Shown piece by piece: positions 44,635 to 53,380 of a stretch of DNA of 64,000 nt; within the stretch, counting starts at the first letter, position 1; each line of letters starts with the position of its first letter. A program made the translations under genes and the position numbers. This DNA comes from Streptomyces sp. NBC_01268 (GTDB lineage Bacteria; Actinomycetota; Actinomycetes; Streptomycetales; Streptomycetaceae). The notes under the pieces are model-generated. The model ran no database searches, had not been told where the DNA came from, and saw only the letters and a program-made list of their open reading frames with translations. The stretch spans positions 6,198,001 to 6,262,000 of the forward strand of contig NZ_CP108454.1 in assembly GCF_036240795.1 (NCBI RefSeq), written 5' to 3'.

Positions 44635-45453
44635 ATGAGTCGTCCCATCGCCCGAGCATTGACCGGTGCCCTGGGCCTGATCGCGACGGCGGCGCCGCCG
44701 TTCGCCGCCGCCGCACCCGCGGTCGCGGACAGTGTCGTGGTCGGCGGTCAGCCGGCCCGGATCGCCGACGCGCCGTGGGTCGTCGCGCTCTCCAGCCGTG
44801 ACCGGTTCGGGGGTACGCGGGCGGGACAGTTCTGCGGCGGGGTGGTCGTCGCGCCCACCAAGGTGCTCACGGCGGCCCACTGCCTGGGCCGTGAGGCCCT
44901 CGGGGGCGAGCCCTGGCAGGTGCCCGACTTCAAGGTCATCGCGGGCCGTACGTCGCTGCGTGGACCCGGCGGGGAGGAGGTCCGGGTCTCCGGAACCTGG
45001 GTCAACCCGGACTACGACCCGTCGACCAACTCGGGGGACCTGGGGGTCCTCACCCTGGAGAAGGCCCTGCCGGCCTCGTACGTGATCGCGGTGGCGGCAC
45101 CGGGCGACGCCGCGCAGGAGCCGGGGACGGCGGCCGACGTCTACGGCTGGGGCGACACGACCGGGAACGGCACGTACGCGATGTCGCTGCGCTCGGCACA
45201 GGTGCAGGTGCTCCCGGACGCGGCCTGTGAACGCGCGTACCCGGGCCGTGTCGGTGTGGCGTACCGCGGCGACACCATGGTGTGCGCGGGTGATCCCCAA
45301 GGGGGCAGGGACGCCTGCCAGGGGGACAGCGGAGGCCCGTTGGTGGCCAAGGGCCGGCTGATCGGCCTGGTGTCCTGGGGAAGCGGCTGCGGTCAGGCGG
45401 AGAACCCGGGGGTCTACACGCGGGTCTCCACGGTGCTGCCGCAGCGTTACTGA
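44635..45453 (+). CDS. Secreted trypsin-type serine protease
   Basis: 272-residue S1A protease. The signal peptide is residues 1 to about 31 (AxA near AAAAPAVADS), and the mature chain begins near VVVGGQ. The triad is His82 (LTAAHCLG), Asp135 (NSGDLGVLTL) and Ser232 (CQGDSGGPL). Asp226, six residues before the serine, predicts cleavage after Arg or Lys. Three disulfide pairs are plausible from the Cys pattern. ATG at 44635 has AGGAGG 6 bases upstream. It is its own transcription unit between two hairpins, and it is unrelated in detail to the two lipoprotein proteases at the window start. Confidence 0.94.
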   Translation: MSRPIARALTGALGLIATAAPPFAAAAPAVADSVVVGGQPARIADAPWVVALSSRDRFGGTRAGQFCGGVVVAPTKVLTAAHCLGREALGGEPWQVPDFKVIAGRTSLRGPGGEEVRVSGTWVNPDYDPSTNSGDLGVLTLEKALPASYVIAVAAPGDAAQEPGTAADVYGWGDTTGNGTYAMSLRSAQVQVLPDAACERAYPGRVGVAYRGDTMVCAGDPQGGRDACQGDSGGPLVAKGRLIGLVSWGSGCGQAENPGVYTRVSTVLPQRY

Positions 45454-45525
45454 CGGTGGGGGAGCGACGTTCCCGGCCGAGTGCTCCCGCACCGGCCCGG
45501 CGGCAGCGCTCCTGAGGGTGCGAGA

Positions 45526-45567
45526 ACGGGCGGCCACCCCCCTGGTGCTGCGGGGGTGGCCGCCCGT
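45526..45567. terminator. Bidirectional terminator, protease / small zinc-ribbon gene
   Basis: Perfect 16-bp arms, 45526-45541 and 45552-45567, between convergent genes. Confidence 0.85.
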
Positions 45568-45615
45568 CGGCCGGTCTTCAGGTACCGGCTCCTGGCTCGT
45601 CGTGGATGAGAAGCG

Positions 45616-45846
45616 TCAGTGCTCGTCGCCCATCGTGCGGGCCGGCACATCCGTGAGCCGGTCCGTCTCGTCCTGTATTTCTGCGGCGATCTTCTTGAGT
45701 TCCGGCTCGAACTTGCGTCCGTGGTGGGCGCAGAAGAGCAAGTCACCGCCGCTCGTCAGGACGACGCGCAGGTATGCCTGGGCGCCGCAGCGGTCGCAGC
45801 GGTCAGCGGCCGTCAGGGGGCTCGCGGGTGTCAGAACAGTAGTCAC
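45616..45846 (-). CDS. Small zinc-ribbon-like protein (DUF7455 type)
   Basis: 76 residues. CDRC (Cys17, Cys20) and FCAHH (Cys39, His41/His42) form a probable zinc site, followed by a charged helix. This resembles a small family conserved in actinobacteria near the principal sigma gene (DUF7455 as I recall it). GTG at 45846 has AGAGGCGA upstream. The function is unknown. Its location next to hrdB suggests, but does not show, a link with transcription. Confidence 0.8.
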   Translation of the reverse strand: MTTVLTPASPLTAADRCDRCGAQAYLRVVLTSGGDLLFCAHHGRKFEPELKKIAAEIQDETDRLTDVPARTMGDEH

Positions 45847-46278
45847 GTCGCCTCTTCTCTAGCTCGACGAGCTGTCGTACCAGGGTCAACATCCAACCAG
45901 GCCGAAAACGTTCCCGCTCGTGGCTTTTCCTCGAAACTTCTTCGCAAGGTGGCTGTCTGCTGCCGGTTGGCGGCGAATGAGCCGTATTGCATCGCTCTAC
46001 GGGTTTCGCATTGCTGTGTGTGGTCGCATCCTCCCGGCGGGTTGCCGGTTGTTCATGAGGACGTGCCCGAACCCTAAATGGTTCATGCCTGGAAGGGAAC
46101 GTGATGTTCGCGTCACCCCATCGAGGGATCGAACATCCATACGACCCTGGACTAGCATGAGGAATCAGGTGGGTGGCGTGACAACGGCTCTACCAGGCAT
46201 CGGTACCCTCTGACCGGTGACCGACGCCGGGCCTTACCCCACCGGGCCAGATTTCAAATTCAGCGAGGAGCGAACCGC
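45847..46278 (+). promoter_or_regulatory. Upstream region of parE
   Basis: 432 bases, less GC-rich than the surroundings. It contains the inverted repeat GATGTTCG (46103-46110) / CGAACATC (46130-46137) and, overlapping it, TCGAACATCCATACGA (46129-46144), which fits the SOS-box pattern at 10 of 12 half-site positions. TAGCAT at 46153-46158 is a good -10 hexamer, 18 bases after TCGAAC. An open frame of 97 codons at 45920-46213 shows no coding character. Confidence 0.45.
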
Positions 46279-48396
46279 GTGACCGCCGAGACGTCCGTGC
46301 CGTCCAGTGCGCTGCTGACCGCAGACCGTGACGGTTCCAACTACACCGCGCGGCACCTGCTCGTCCTGGAAGGGCTCGAAGCCGTTCGCAAGCGACCCGG
46401 TATGTACATCGGGTCCACCGACAGCCGTGGCCTGATGCACTGCCTGTGGGAGATCATCGACAACTCCGTCGACGAGGCTCTCGGTGGCTACTGCGACCAC
46501 ATCGACGTCATCCTCCACGAGGACGGCTCCGTCGAGGTCCGTGACAACGGCCGTGGCATCCCCGTCGACGTCGAGCCCAAGACCGGGCTCTCCGGCGTCG
46601 AGGTCGTCATGACCAAGCTGCACGCCGGCGGAAAGTTCGGCGGCGGCTCGTACGCGGCCTCCGGTGGTCTGCACGGCGTCGGCGCCTCCGTGGTGAACGC
46701 CCTCTCCGCCCGCCTGGACGTCGAGGTCGACCGCAACGGAGCCACGCACGCGATCAGCTTCCGCCGCGGCGTCCCCGGGATGTTCACCGAGCAGGGCCCC
46801 GACAGCCCCTTCGACTCGTCCGGCGGCCTCCTCAAGGGCAAGCGCGTCCCCAAGACCCGCACCGGCACCCGCGTGCGCTACTGGGCCGACCGCCAGATCT
46901 TCCTCAAGGACGCCAAGCTCAACCTGGAGACGCTGCACCAGCGCGCCCGCCAGACCGCCTTCCTCGTGCCCGGCCTCACCCTCGTCGTCCGCGACGAGCG
47001 CGACCTGGCGGGCGTGGGCAAGAGCGAGGAGACGTTCCGCTTCGACGGCGGCATCAGCGAGTTCTGCGAGTTCCTCGCCCAGGACAAGGCCGTCTGCGAC
47101 GTGCTGCGCCTCACCGGCCAGGGCACCTTCAAGGAGACCGTCCCGGTCCTCGACGACCGCGGCCACATGACCCCCACCGAGGTCACCCGTGAGCTCGGCG
47201 TCGACGTCGCCCTGCGCTGGGGCACCGGCTACGACAGCACGGTCAAGTCCTTCGTCAACATCATCGCCACCCCCAAGGGCGGCACCCACGTCTCCGGCTT
47301 CGAGCAGGCGATCACCAAGACGGTGAACGAGGTGCTGCGCTCCGCCAAGATGCTGCGCGTCGCCGAGGACGACATCGTCAAGGACGACGCCCTGGAGGGC
47401 CTCACCGCGGTCGTCACCGTCCGCCTCGCCGAGCCGCAGTTCGAGGGCCAGACCAAGGAGGTGCTCGGCACCTCCGCGGCCCGCCGCATCGTCGCCACCG
47501 TGGTCGCCAGGGAGCTCAAGGCCTTCCTGACCTCCACCAAGCGCGACGCCAAGGCCCAGGCCCGCGCCGTCCTGGAGAAGGCCGTCGCCGCCGCCCGCAC
47601 CCGGATCGCGGCCCGCCAGCACAAGGAGGCGCAGCGCAGGAAGACCGCGCTCGAGTCCTCCTCGCTGCCCGCCAAGCTGGCCGACTGCCGCAGCGACGAC
47701 GTCGAGCGCAGCGAGCTCTTCATCGTCGAGGGAGACTCCGCGCTCGGCACCGCCAAGCTGGCCCGCAACAGCGAGTTCCAGGCGCTGCTGCCCATCCGGG
47801 GCAAGATCCTCAACGTCCAGAAGTCCTCCGTCTCGGACATGCTCAAGAACGCCGAGTGCGGTGCGATCATCCAGGTCATAGGGGCGGGCTCGGGTCGCAC
47901 CTTCGACATCGACGCCGCCCGGTACGGCAAGATCGTGCTCCTGGTCGACGCCGACGTCGACGGCGCCCACATCCGCTGCCTGCTGCTGACCCTCTTCCAG
48001 CGCTACATGCGCCCCATGGTCGAGGCCGGCCGGGTCTTCGCCGCCGTGCCGCCGCTGCACCGCATCGAGCTGATCCAGCCGAAGAAGGGCCAGGACAAGT
48101 ACGTCTACACGTACTCGGACGGCGAGCTGCGCCAGACGCTCCTCGAGTTCCAGCGCAAGGGCGTCCGCTACAAGGACTCCATCCAGCGCTACAAGGGCCT
48201 CGGCGAGATGGACGCGGACCAGCTGGCGGAGACCACGATGGACCCGCGCCACCGCACCCTGCGCCGGATCAACATCGGCGACCTGGACTCGGCCGAGCAG
48301 GTCTTCGACCTCCTCATGGGCAACGACGTGGCTCCCCGCAAGGAGTTCATCACCAGCTCCGCGGCGACCCTCGACCGCTCGCGCATCGACGCCTGA
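46279..48396 (+). CDS. parE: Topoisomerase IV / second DNA gyrase subunit B (ParE)
   Basis: 705-residue type IIA topoisomerase ATPase subunit. The GHKL ATPase site shows Asn62 (EIIDNSVDEAL) and GLHGVGASVVNAL; the transducer domain follows, and the TOPRIM domain has Glu484-Gly-Asp-Ser (VEGDSALG) and Asp557/559/561 (DADVDG). The C-terminus shows IQRYKGLGEMDADQL. Its partner subunit A is parC at 56781-59240, as in S. coelicolor, where these are the ParE/ParC pair used in chromosome segregation. GTG at 46279 has GAGGAG 8 bases upstream. A perfect 18-bp hairpin lies downstream. Confidence 0.95.
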   Translation: MTAETSVPSSALLTADRDGSNYTARHLLVLEGLEAVRKRPGMYIGSTDSRGLMHCLWEIIDNSVDEALGGYCDHIDVILHEDGSVEVRDNGRGIPVDVEPKTGLSGVEVVMTKLHAGGKFGGGSYAASGGLHGVGASVVNALSARLDVEVDRNGATHAISFRRGVPGMFTEQGPDSPFDSSGGLLKGKRVPKTRTGTRVRYWADRQIFLKDAKLNLETLHQRARQTAFLVPGLTLVVRDERDLAGVGKSEETFRFDGGISEFCEFLAQDKAVCDVLRLTGQGTFKETVPVLDDRGHMTPTEVTRELGVDVALRWGTGYDSTVKSFVNIIATPKGGTHVSGFEQAITKTVNEVLRSAKMLRVAEDDIVKDDALEGLTAVVTVRLAEPQFEGQTKEVLGTSAARRIVATVVARELKAFLTSTKRDAKAQARAVLEKAVAAARTRIAARQHKEAQRRKTALESSSLPAKLADCRSDDVERSELFIVEGDSALGTAKLARNSEFQALLPIRGKILNVQKSSVSDMLKNAECGAIIQVIGAGSGRTFDIDAARYGKIVLLVDADVDGAHIRCLLLTLFQRYMRPMVEAGRVFAAVPPLHRIELIQPKKGQDKYVYTYSDGELRQTLLEFQRKGVRYKDSIQRYKGLGEMDADQLAETTMDPRHRTLRRINIGDLDSAEQVFDLLMGNDVAPRKEFITSSAATLDRSRIDA

Positions 48397-48473
48397 TGTC
48401 CGCGCCTGACGCCTGACTCCTGACGCCTCACGCGCGGTGCCCGACGGGTGCCGCCGCGCCCGACGGCACTCCT

Positions 48474-48513
48474 TGACCGGTCCGTCCGATATGCCTATCG
48501 GACGGACCGGTCA
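48474..48513 (+). terminator. Terminator after parE
   Basis: Perfect 18-bp arms, 48474-48491 and 48496-48513, with loop TGCC. Confidence 0.85.
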
Positions 48514-48636
48514 GGCGTATCGGGGTATCCGTCACCTAATGGGGTGAAGAGTGCGGGAGAAGAGTCCGGGATCTTCCCGCTCTGTCCATCCTTGGGCACG
48601 CGGCCGAAACGGTTCGCTGACAAGGAGAGTTCACCA

Positions 48637-49110
48637 GTGGAGAAGCAGGAGGGGCGCGACCCCGCGGCGGTGCGGATCGACGACCCCTGGTACGACGGGC
48701 CGGCCGCCGGGCGAGGCGGGCACGACGCGAACGGAGCGACCGCCACGAGACCGCACGGCGGCCTCCCCCGGCAACAGGCGCACAGCGCGGCCGAGATCTA
48801 TCTGGAGGTCCAGCGCAGCCCCGCCTTCCAGGAGGTGCGCAGCCGCTACCGCCGCTTCGTCTTCCCGGCCGCCGCCGCCTTCATCCTCTGGTACCTCGCG
48901 TACGTGGTGGCCGCGACCGCCGCTCCCGGCCTCATGGCCCGGCCGGTCGCCGGAGCGGTGAACGTGGCGATGCTCGCCGGACTCGGCCAGTTCGCCACCA
49001 CCTTCCTGCTGACCTGGGCGTACGCCCGGCACGCCCGCCTGCGCAGGGACCGCGCCGCCCTCGAACTGCGCTGGGACACCCAGGAGATGACCCGGGGGGT
49101 GCGCCGGTGA
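48637..49110 (+). CDS. DUF485 membrane protein
   Basis: 157 residues with two transmembrane segments (about 74-98 and 104-130) and the DUF485 pattern SPAFQEVRSRYRRFVFP...LWYLAYV. DUF485 proteins (YjcH) are co-encoded with acetate/cation symporters of the ActP family, probably as small partners. GTG at 48637 has AAGGAGA 8 bases upstream; the first 50 residues are hydrophilic. The stop overlaps the GTG start of the symporter gene by four bases (GTGA), so the two are translationally coupled. Confidence 0.9.
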   Translation: MEKQEGRDPAAVRIDDPWYDGPAAGRGGHDANGATATRPHGGLPRQQAHSAAEIYLEVQRSPAFQEVRSRYRRFVFPAAAAFILWYLAYVVAATAAPGLMARPVAGAVNVAMLAGLGQFATTFLLTWAYARHARLRRDRAALELRWDTQEMTRGVRR

Positions 49111-50699
49111 CCGGAAACCACCAGACCCTGTCCCTGCTGCTGTTCAGCGCCTTCGTCGCGGTCACCCTCGGGATCACCACCTGGGTCGGACGCAAACGGC
49201 AGGGCTCGGCCGAGGAGTTCTACGCCGGAGGGCGGCTCTTCTCCCCCCTGGAGAACGGGTTCGCCATCGCCGGCGACTACATGTCGGCCGCCTCGTTCCT
49301 CGGCATCTCCGGACTCATCGCCCTCTTCGGCTACGACGGCATGCTGTACTCCGTCGGATTTCTCGTCGCCTGGCTGGTCGTGCTCCTCCTCGTCGCCGAA
49401 CTGGTCCGCAACTGCGGCCGCTTCACCCTGGCCGACGTGGTCGCCTCCCGGATGGCCGAGCGCCCCGTCCGCATCGCCGCCGGGACCTCCTCCGTGACCG
49501 TCTCGGTGCTCTACCTCGTGGCCCAGATGGTCGGCGCCGGCAGTCTCGTCGCCCTGCTCCTCGGCGGTACCAGCGAAGCCGCCCGCTCCTGGACCGTGAT
49601 CGGCGTCGGCGCGCTGATGGTCGTGTACGTGTCGCTCGGCGGCATGCGGGCCACCACCTGGATCCAGATCGTCAAGGCCGTGCTCCTGATGGCCGGCACG
49701 ATCGCCCTCACCGTGCTCGTCCTGCTGCGCTTCCACGGCGACTTCGACCAGCTGCTCACCGCCGCCGCCGATCGCAGCGGCCACGGCCGGGACTTCCTCG
49801 CCCCCGGGCTGCGCTACGGCGGCGACTGGACCGCCCGGGTCGACTTCGTCAGCCTCGGCCTCGCCCTCGTGCTCGGCACCGCGGGCCTGCCGCACATCCT
49901 GTCCCGCTTCTACACCGTGCCCACCGCGCGGGCCGCCCGCCGCTCCGTCGTCTGGTCGATCGGCCTCATCGGCTGCTTCTACCTGATGACGATCGTCCTG
50001 GGATTCGGTGCCGCGGCCCTCGTCGGACCCGACACCGTCCGCGCCTCCAACAGCGCCGGCAACACCGCCGTACCCCTACTCGCCCTGGACCTCGGCGGCG
50101 GCGCCGGATCCACCGGCGGCACCGTCCTCTTCGCGATCGTCGCCGCCGTCGCGTTCGCCACCATCCTCGCCGTCGTGGCCGGGATCACGCTGGCCTCCTC
50201 CGCCTCCGTCGCCCACGACCTCTACGCCTCGCTGCGCCGCCGCCACGCCAAGCAGTACAGCGAGGTCACCGTCGCCCGGTGCGCCGCCGCCGGGATCGGG
50301 GTGGTGGCGATCGGCCTCGGCCTGCTCGCCCGCGACCTCAACGTGGCCTTCCTCGTCGGCCTCGCGTTCGCCGTCGCGGCCTCCGCGAACCTTCCGGTGC
50401 TGCTCTACTCGCTGTTCTGGCGCCGGTTCACGACCCGGGGCGCGGTCTGGTCGGTGTACGGCGGGCTGATCCCGGCCGTCCTGCTGGTGCTGGTCTCCCC
50501 GGTCGTCTCCGGGAGCCCGGAGTCCCTCTTCCCGGGCGTCGACTTCCAGCTCTTCCCGTTGCAGAACCCGGGAGTGGTCTCCATCCCGCTCGGCTTCCTC
50601 GCGGGCTGGCTGGGCACGGCCACCTCACCGGAGCCGCCGGACGAGGCCCGGCACGCCGAGACGGAGGTACGGGCGCTCACGGGTGCGGGGGCCGTCTGA
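49107..50699 (+). CDS. Sodium:solute symporter (ActP/MctC-like)
   Basis: 530-residue member of the solute:sodium symporter family, with about 13 transmembrane segments. The family signatures are EEFYAGGRLFSPLENGFAIAGDYMSAASFLG-type sequence near the N-terminus and GLPHILSRFYTVP in the middle. With the DUF485 partner it most likely takes up acetate or another small carboxylate. Start GTG at 49107 overlaps the previous gene. It converges with a CitA/CitB-type two-component system, which may control it. Confidence 0.92.
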   Translation: MTGNHQTLSLLLFSAFVAVTLGITTWVGRKRQGSAEEFYAGGRLFSPLENGFAIAGDYMSAASFLGISGLIALFGYDGMLYSVGFLVAWLVVLLLVAELVRNCGRFTLADVVASRMAERPVRIAAGTSSVTVSVLYLVAQMVGAGSLVALLLGGTSEAARSWTVIGVGALMVVYVSLGGMRATTWIQIVKAVLLMAGTIALTVLVLLRFHGDFDQLLTAAADRSGHGRDFLAPGLRYGGDWTARVDFVSLGLALVLGTAGLPHILSRFYTVPTARAARRSVVWSIGLIGCFYLMTIVLGFGAAALVGPDTVRASNSAGNTAVPLLALDLGGGAGSTGGTVLFAIVAAVAFATILAVVAGITLASSASVAHDLYASLRRRHAKQYSEVTVARCAAAGIGVVAIGLGLLARDLNVAFLVGLAFAVAASANLPVLLYSLFWRRFTTRGAVWSVYGGLIPAVLLVLVSPVVSGSPESLFPGVDFQLFPLQNPGVVSIPLGFLAGWLGTATSPEPPDEARHAETEVRALTGAGAV

Positions 50700-50827
50700 G
50701 GCTGCCGGAAGCGGGGCCGAGGGCGTAGACCGCGGCCAGGACGTCGGCGGAGCCGCCCGCCCCAGCCGTACGCGCGACTCCGCCGCTCGATCCGTACGGC
50801 CCCGCCTCCGCCCCGGGTCCGTGCCGC

Positions 50828-51520
50828 TCAGCGCGTCGCGGAGGCGGCCCACTCGTAGCGGTGCTCGGGGCGGCCCGTCTCCCCGTACTTCAGGGAGAGC
50901 CGTACCCGGCCGGTCCGCTCCAGCAGCTTCAGGTAGCGCTGGGCGGTCTGCCGGCTCACCCCGGCCCGCTCGGCGATCTCCTGCGTCGACAGCGCGCCCT
51001 CCGCCGCGAGCAGCACCTGCCGGACCAGCTCGGCCGTCGTGGGGGAATGGCCCTTCGGCAGCTCGGGGGCGACCGTGCCCGCCGAGAGCGCCGCGAAGAT
51101 CCGGTCCACTTCGGCCTGCTCGGCCTCCCCGCCGCCCTCCAGGGCCCGCCGCAGCGCCGCGTACGCCTCCAGCTTGGCCCGCAGCCCCGCGAAGCTGAAC
51201 GGCTTGACCAGGTACTGCAGCGCCCCGTGCCGCATCGCCGCCTGGACCGTCGCCACGTCGCGCGCCGCGGTCACCATGATCACGTCGCTCTGGTGCCCGA
51301 GGGCGCGCAGCTCCCGCACGACCGCGAGGCCGTTGCCGTCGGGCAGGTAGTGGTCCAGGAGGATCAGGTCCACCGGGGCCTCGGCCTCGGCGAGCCGGGC
51401 CAGGGCCTCCGCCGCCGAGTGGGCGACGGCGACCACCTCGAAGCCGGGCACCTTGGCCACGTAGGCGGCGTTGATCCGCGCCACCCGCGTGTCGTCGTCG
51501 ACGACCAGGACGCCGATCAC
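50828..51520 (-). CDS. Response regulator, CitB/DcuR type
   Basis: 230 residues. The receiver domain (1-120) has the acidic pocket Asp8/9/10, phospho-acceptor Asp56 (LILLDHYLP), Thr84 and Lys106 (LVKPF). The C-terminal helix-turn-helix (about 165-225, STQEIAERAGVSRQTAQRYLKLLE) is of the CitB/DcuR kind. The GTG start at 51520 overlaps the stop of the kinase gene by four bases, so the kinase is made first and the two are coupled. Confidence 0.93.
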   Translation of the reverse strand: MIGVLVVDDDTRVARINAAYVAKVPGFEVVAVAHSAAEALARLAEAEAPVDLILLDHYLPDGNGLAVVRELRALGHQSDVIMVTAARDVATVQAAMRHGALQYLVKPFSFAGLRAKLEAYAALRRALEGGGEAEQAEVDRIFAALSAGTVAPELPKGHSPTTAELVRQVLLAAEGALSTQEIAERAGVSRQTAQRYLKLLERTGRVRLSLKYGETGRPEHRYEWAASATR

Positions 51521-53241
51521 CGCGCCTCCCCGAAGGAGTGGGGCGAGGGCTCCCCGGTGGGCTCCCCGGAGGGCGCGGGCAGCAGCGGCTCTGCCTCGCG
51601 CAGCGCCTCGGGCAGGACGACGGTGAACTCCGCGCCCCCGTCCGCGCCGGCGCCGACCCGGGCGTCGCCGCCCCGGCGCTCCGCGAGCCGGCGCACCAGG
51701 GCGAGGCCCAGGCCCCGCTTGCCGTGCGCCGGAGGCTCCTTGGTGGTCCAGCCCTCGGTGAAGATCAGCTCGCGCCGGTCGGCCGGGACGCCGGGGCCGC
51801 TGTCCGTGACCCGCAGGACGACCGTGCCGCCCTCGGCCCGCAGATCCACGTCCACGGCGGCGTGGGCCGTGCCGGAGGCGGCGTCCAGGGCGTTGTCGAC
51901 GAGGTTGCCGACGACGGTGACCAGCTCGCGCGGGTCGACCAGGCGGTCCGGGAGCAGCGAGCCAGGGGTGATGCGCAGCGACACGCCCCGCTCGGCGGCG
52001 ACGGTCGCCTTGCCGACGAGCAGCGCGGCGACCAGCGGGTCGCGCACCTTCTCGGTGACCTGCTCGGCGGTGGTGCGGTGCACCCCGACCACCTCGTTGA
52101 CGAAGTCGGCCGCCTCCTCGTACATCTCCAGTTCCAGCAGGCCGAGCAGCGTGTGCAGCCGGTTGGCGTGCTCGTGGTCCTGGGCGCGCAGGGCGTCGAT
52201 CAGACCGCGCGTCGAGTCCAGCTCTCGGCCCAGCCGCTCCAGCTCGGTGCGGTCGCGCAGCGTGGCGACCGCGCCGCCGTCGTGGGTGGGCATCCGGTTG
52301 GCGATCAGCACCCGGCTGCCGCGCACCGTCACCAGGTCCTCGCCGGTGGCGCGCCCCGCGAGCACGTCCGCGGTACGGCCGGAGCCCAGCACCTCGTCCA
52401 GCGGGTGTCCGGTCGCCTCGGGCCCGAGGCCGAGCAGCCGCTGGGCCTCGTCGTTCATGAGCCGGATCCTGCCCGTGCGGTCGAGGGCCACCACGCCCTC
52501 GCGGATGCCGTGCAGCATCGCCTCGCGCTCGGCGAGCAGGGCCGAGATGTCGGAGAAGGCGAGGTCATGGGTCTGCCGCTGGAGCCTGCGGGAGATCAGA
52601 TAGGCGGCGAGCGCGCCCGCCGCGAGGGCACCCCCGGCGTACGCGAGGAGGCCGGGGATCGCGGCCAGGAGCCGGTCGCGGACGCTGTCGTACTCGATGC
52701 CGACGGACACCGCGCCGACGATCTCGCCCCGGGCGTCCCGCAGCGGCGCCTTGCCGCGCGCGGAGCGGCCCAGGGTGCCGCTGTCGATCTCCATCACCTG
52801 GTGGCCCGCGAGCGCCTCGCTGGGGTCGGTGGAGACGATCCGGCCGATCTGGACGGGGTCGGTGTGGGACCAGCGGACCCCGTGCGTGTCCATCACCACC
52901 ACGTACTCGGCGCCCGTGGACCGCCGGATCCGCTCCGCCTCCGCCTGCACCGGGCCCTGTGCGGAGGGCCGGGTGGTCGCCAGGTCGGCGGCCATCCGCG
53001 AGGAGGCCGTGGTCTGGGCGATGGCGAGGGCGCGGCGCATCGCCTGGTCGTCGAGCTGGGCGCTCAGCGGGGCCAGGAAGAGGCCGGTGGCCAGCACGGT
53101 CACGCCGGTGGCGATGGCCAGCTGCATCAGCAGGACCTGCGAGAACATCCGCCGCGGCCACCCGAACCTGCGCCGGCGGGCGGGCGGCCGCGCGGGGGGT
53201 CCCCCCGGACGGGGTCCGGGGAAGGCGACTGCGGGGCTCAT
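51517..53241 (-). CDS. Sensor histidine kinase, CitA/DcuS type
   Basis: 574 residues. TM1 (about 35-57), an extracytoplasmic PAS-like sensor (about 60-193, RIRRSTGAEYVVVMDTHGVRWSH-type sequence), TM2 (about 194-215), a cytoplasmic PAS domain (about 235-330), the phospho-acceptor region with His356 (QDHEHANRLHTLLG) and an HATPase domain with NLVDNALDA and DSGPGV. CitA/DcuS kinases sense citrate or C4-dicarboxylates directly. ATG at 53241. A C-terminal Pro/Glu tail follows the ATPase. The nearby convergent symporter is the most obvious target of the system. Confidence 0.94.
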   Translation of the reverse strand: MSPAVAFPGPRPGGPPARPPARRRRFGWPRRMFSQVLLMQLAIATGVTVLATGLFLAPLSAQLDDQAMRRALAIAQTTASSRMAADLATTRPSAQGPVQAEAERIRRSTGAEYVVVMDTHGVRWSHTDPVQIGRIVSTDPSEALAGHQVMEIDSGTLGRSARGKAPLRDARGEIVGAVSVGIEYDSVRDRLLAAIPGLLAYAGGALAAGALAAYLISRRLQRQTHDLAFSDISALLAEREAMLHGIREGVVALDRTGRIRLMNDEAQRLLGLGPEATGHPLDEVLGSGRTADVLAGRATGEDLVTVRGSRVLIANRMPTHDGGAVATLRDRTELERLGRELDSTRGLIDALRAQDHEHANRLHTLLGLLELEMYEEAADFVNEVVGVHRTTAEQVTEKVRDPLVAALLVGKATVAAERGVSLRITPGSLLPDRLVDPRELVTVVGNLVDNALDAASGTAHAAVDVDLRAEGGTVVLRVTDSGPGVPADRRELIFTEGWTTKEPPAHGKRGLGLALVRRLAERRGGDARVGAGADGGAEFTVVLPEALREAEPLLPAPSGEPTGEPSPHSFGEAR

Positions 53242-53380
53242 GCCGGAAACGGTACGGGGACGAGGGCGCCCGCCGGAAATGCCGCTGCCCGGATCCGGGG
53301 CAGGGCCTGCCTATCCTGGAGGCTTCGCGCGCGGGCTCCGACGACCCGTGCGGGCACCGCAGGCCCGGAGGACAGCACCC

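Noticed and set aside
45920..46213. 97-codon open frame upstream of parE
   Set aside because: No ribosome binding site, poor third-position GC and no recognisable protein; the stretch fits a promoter region.
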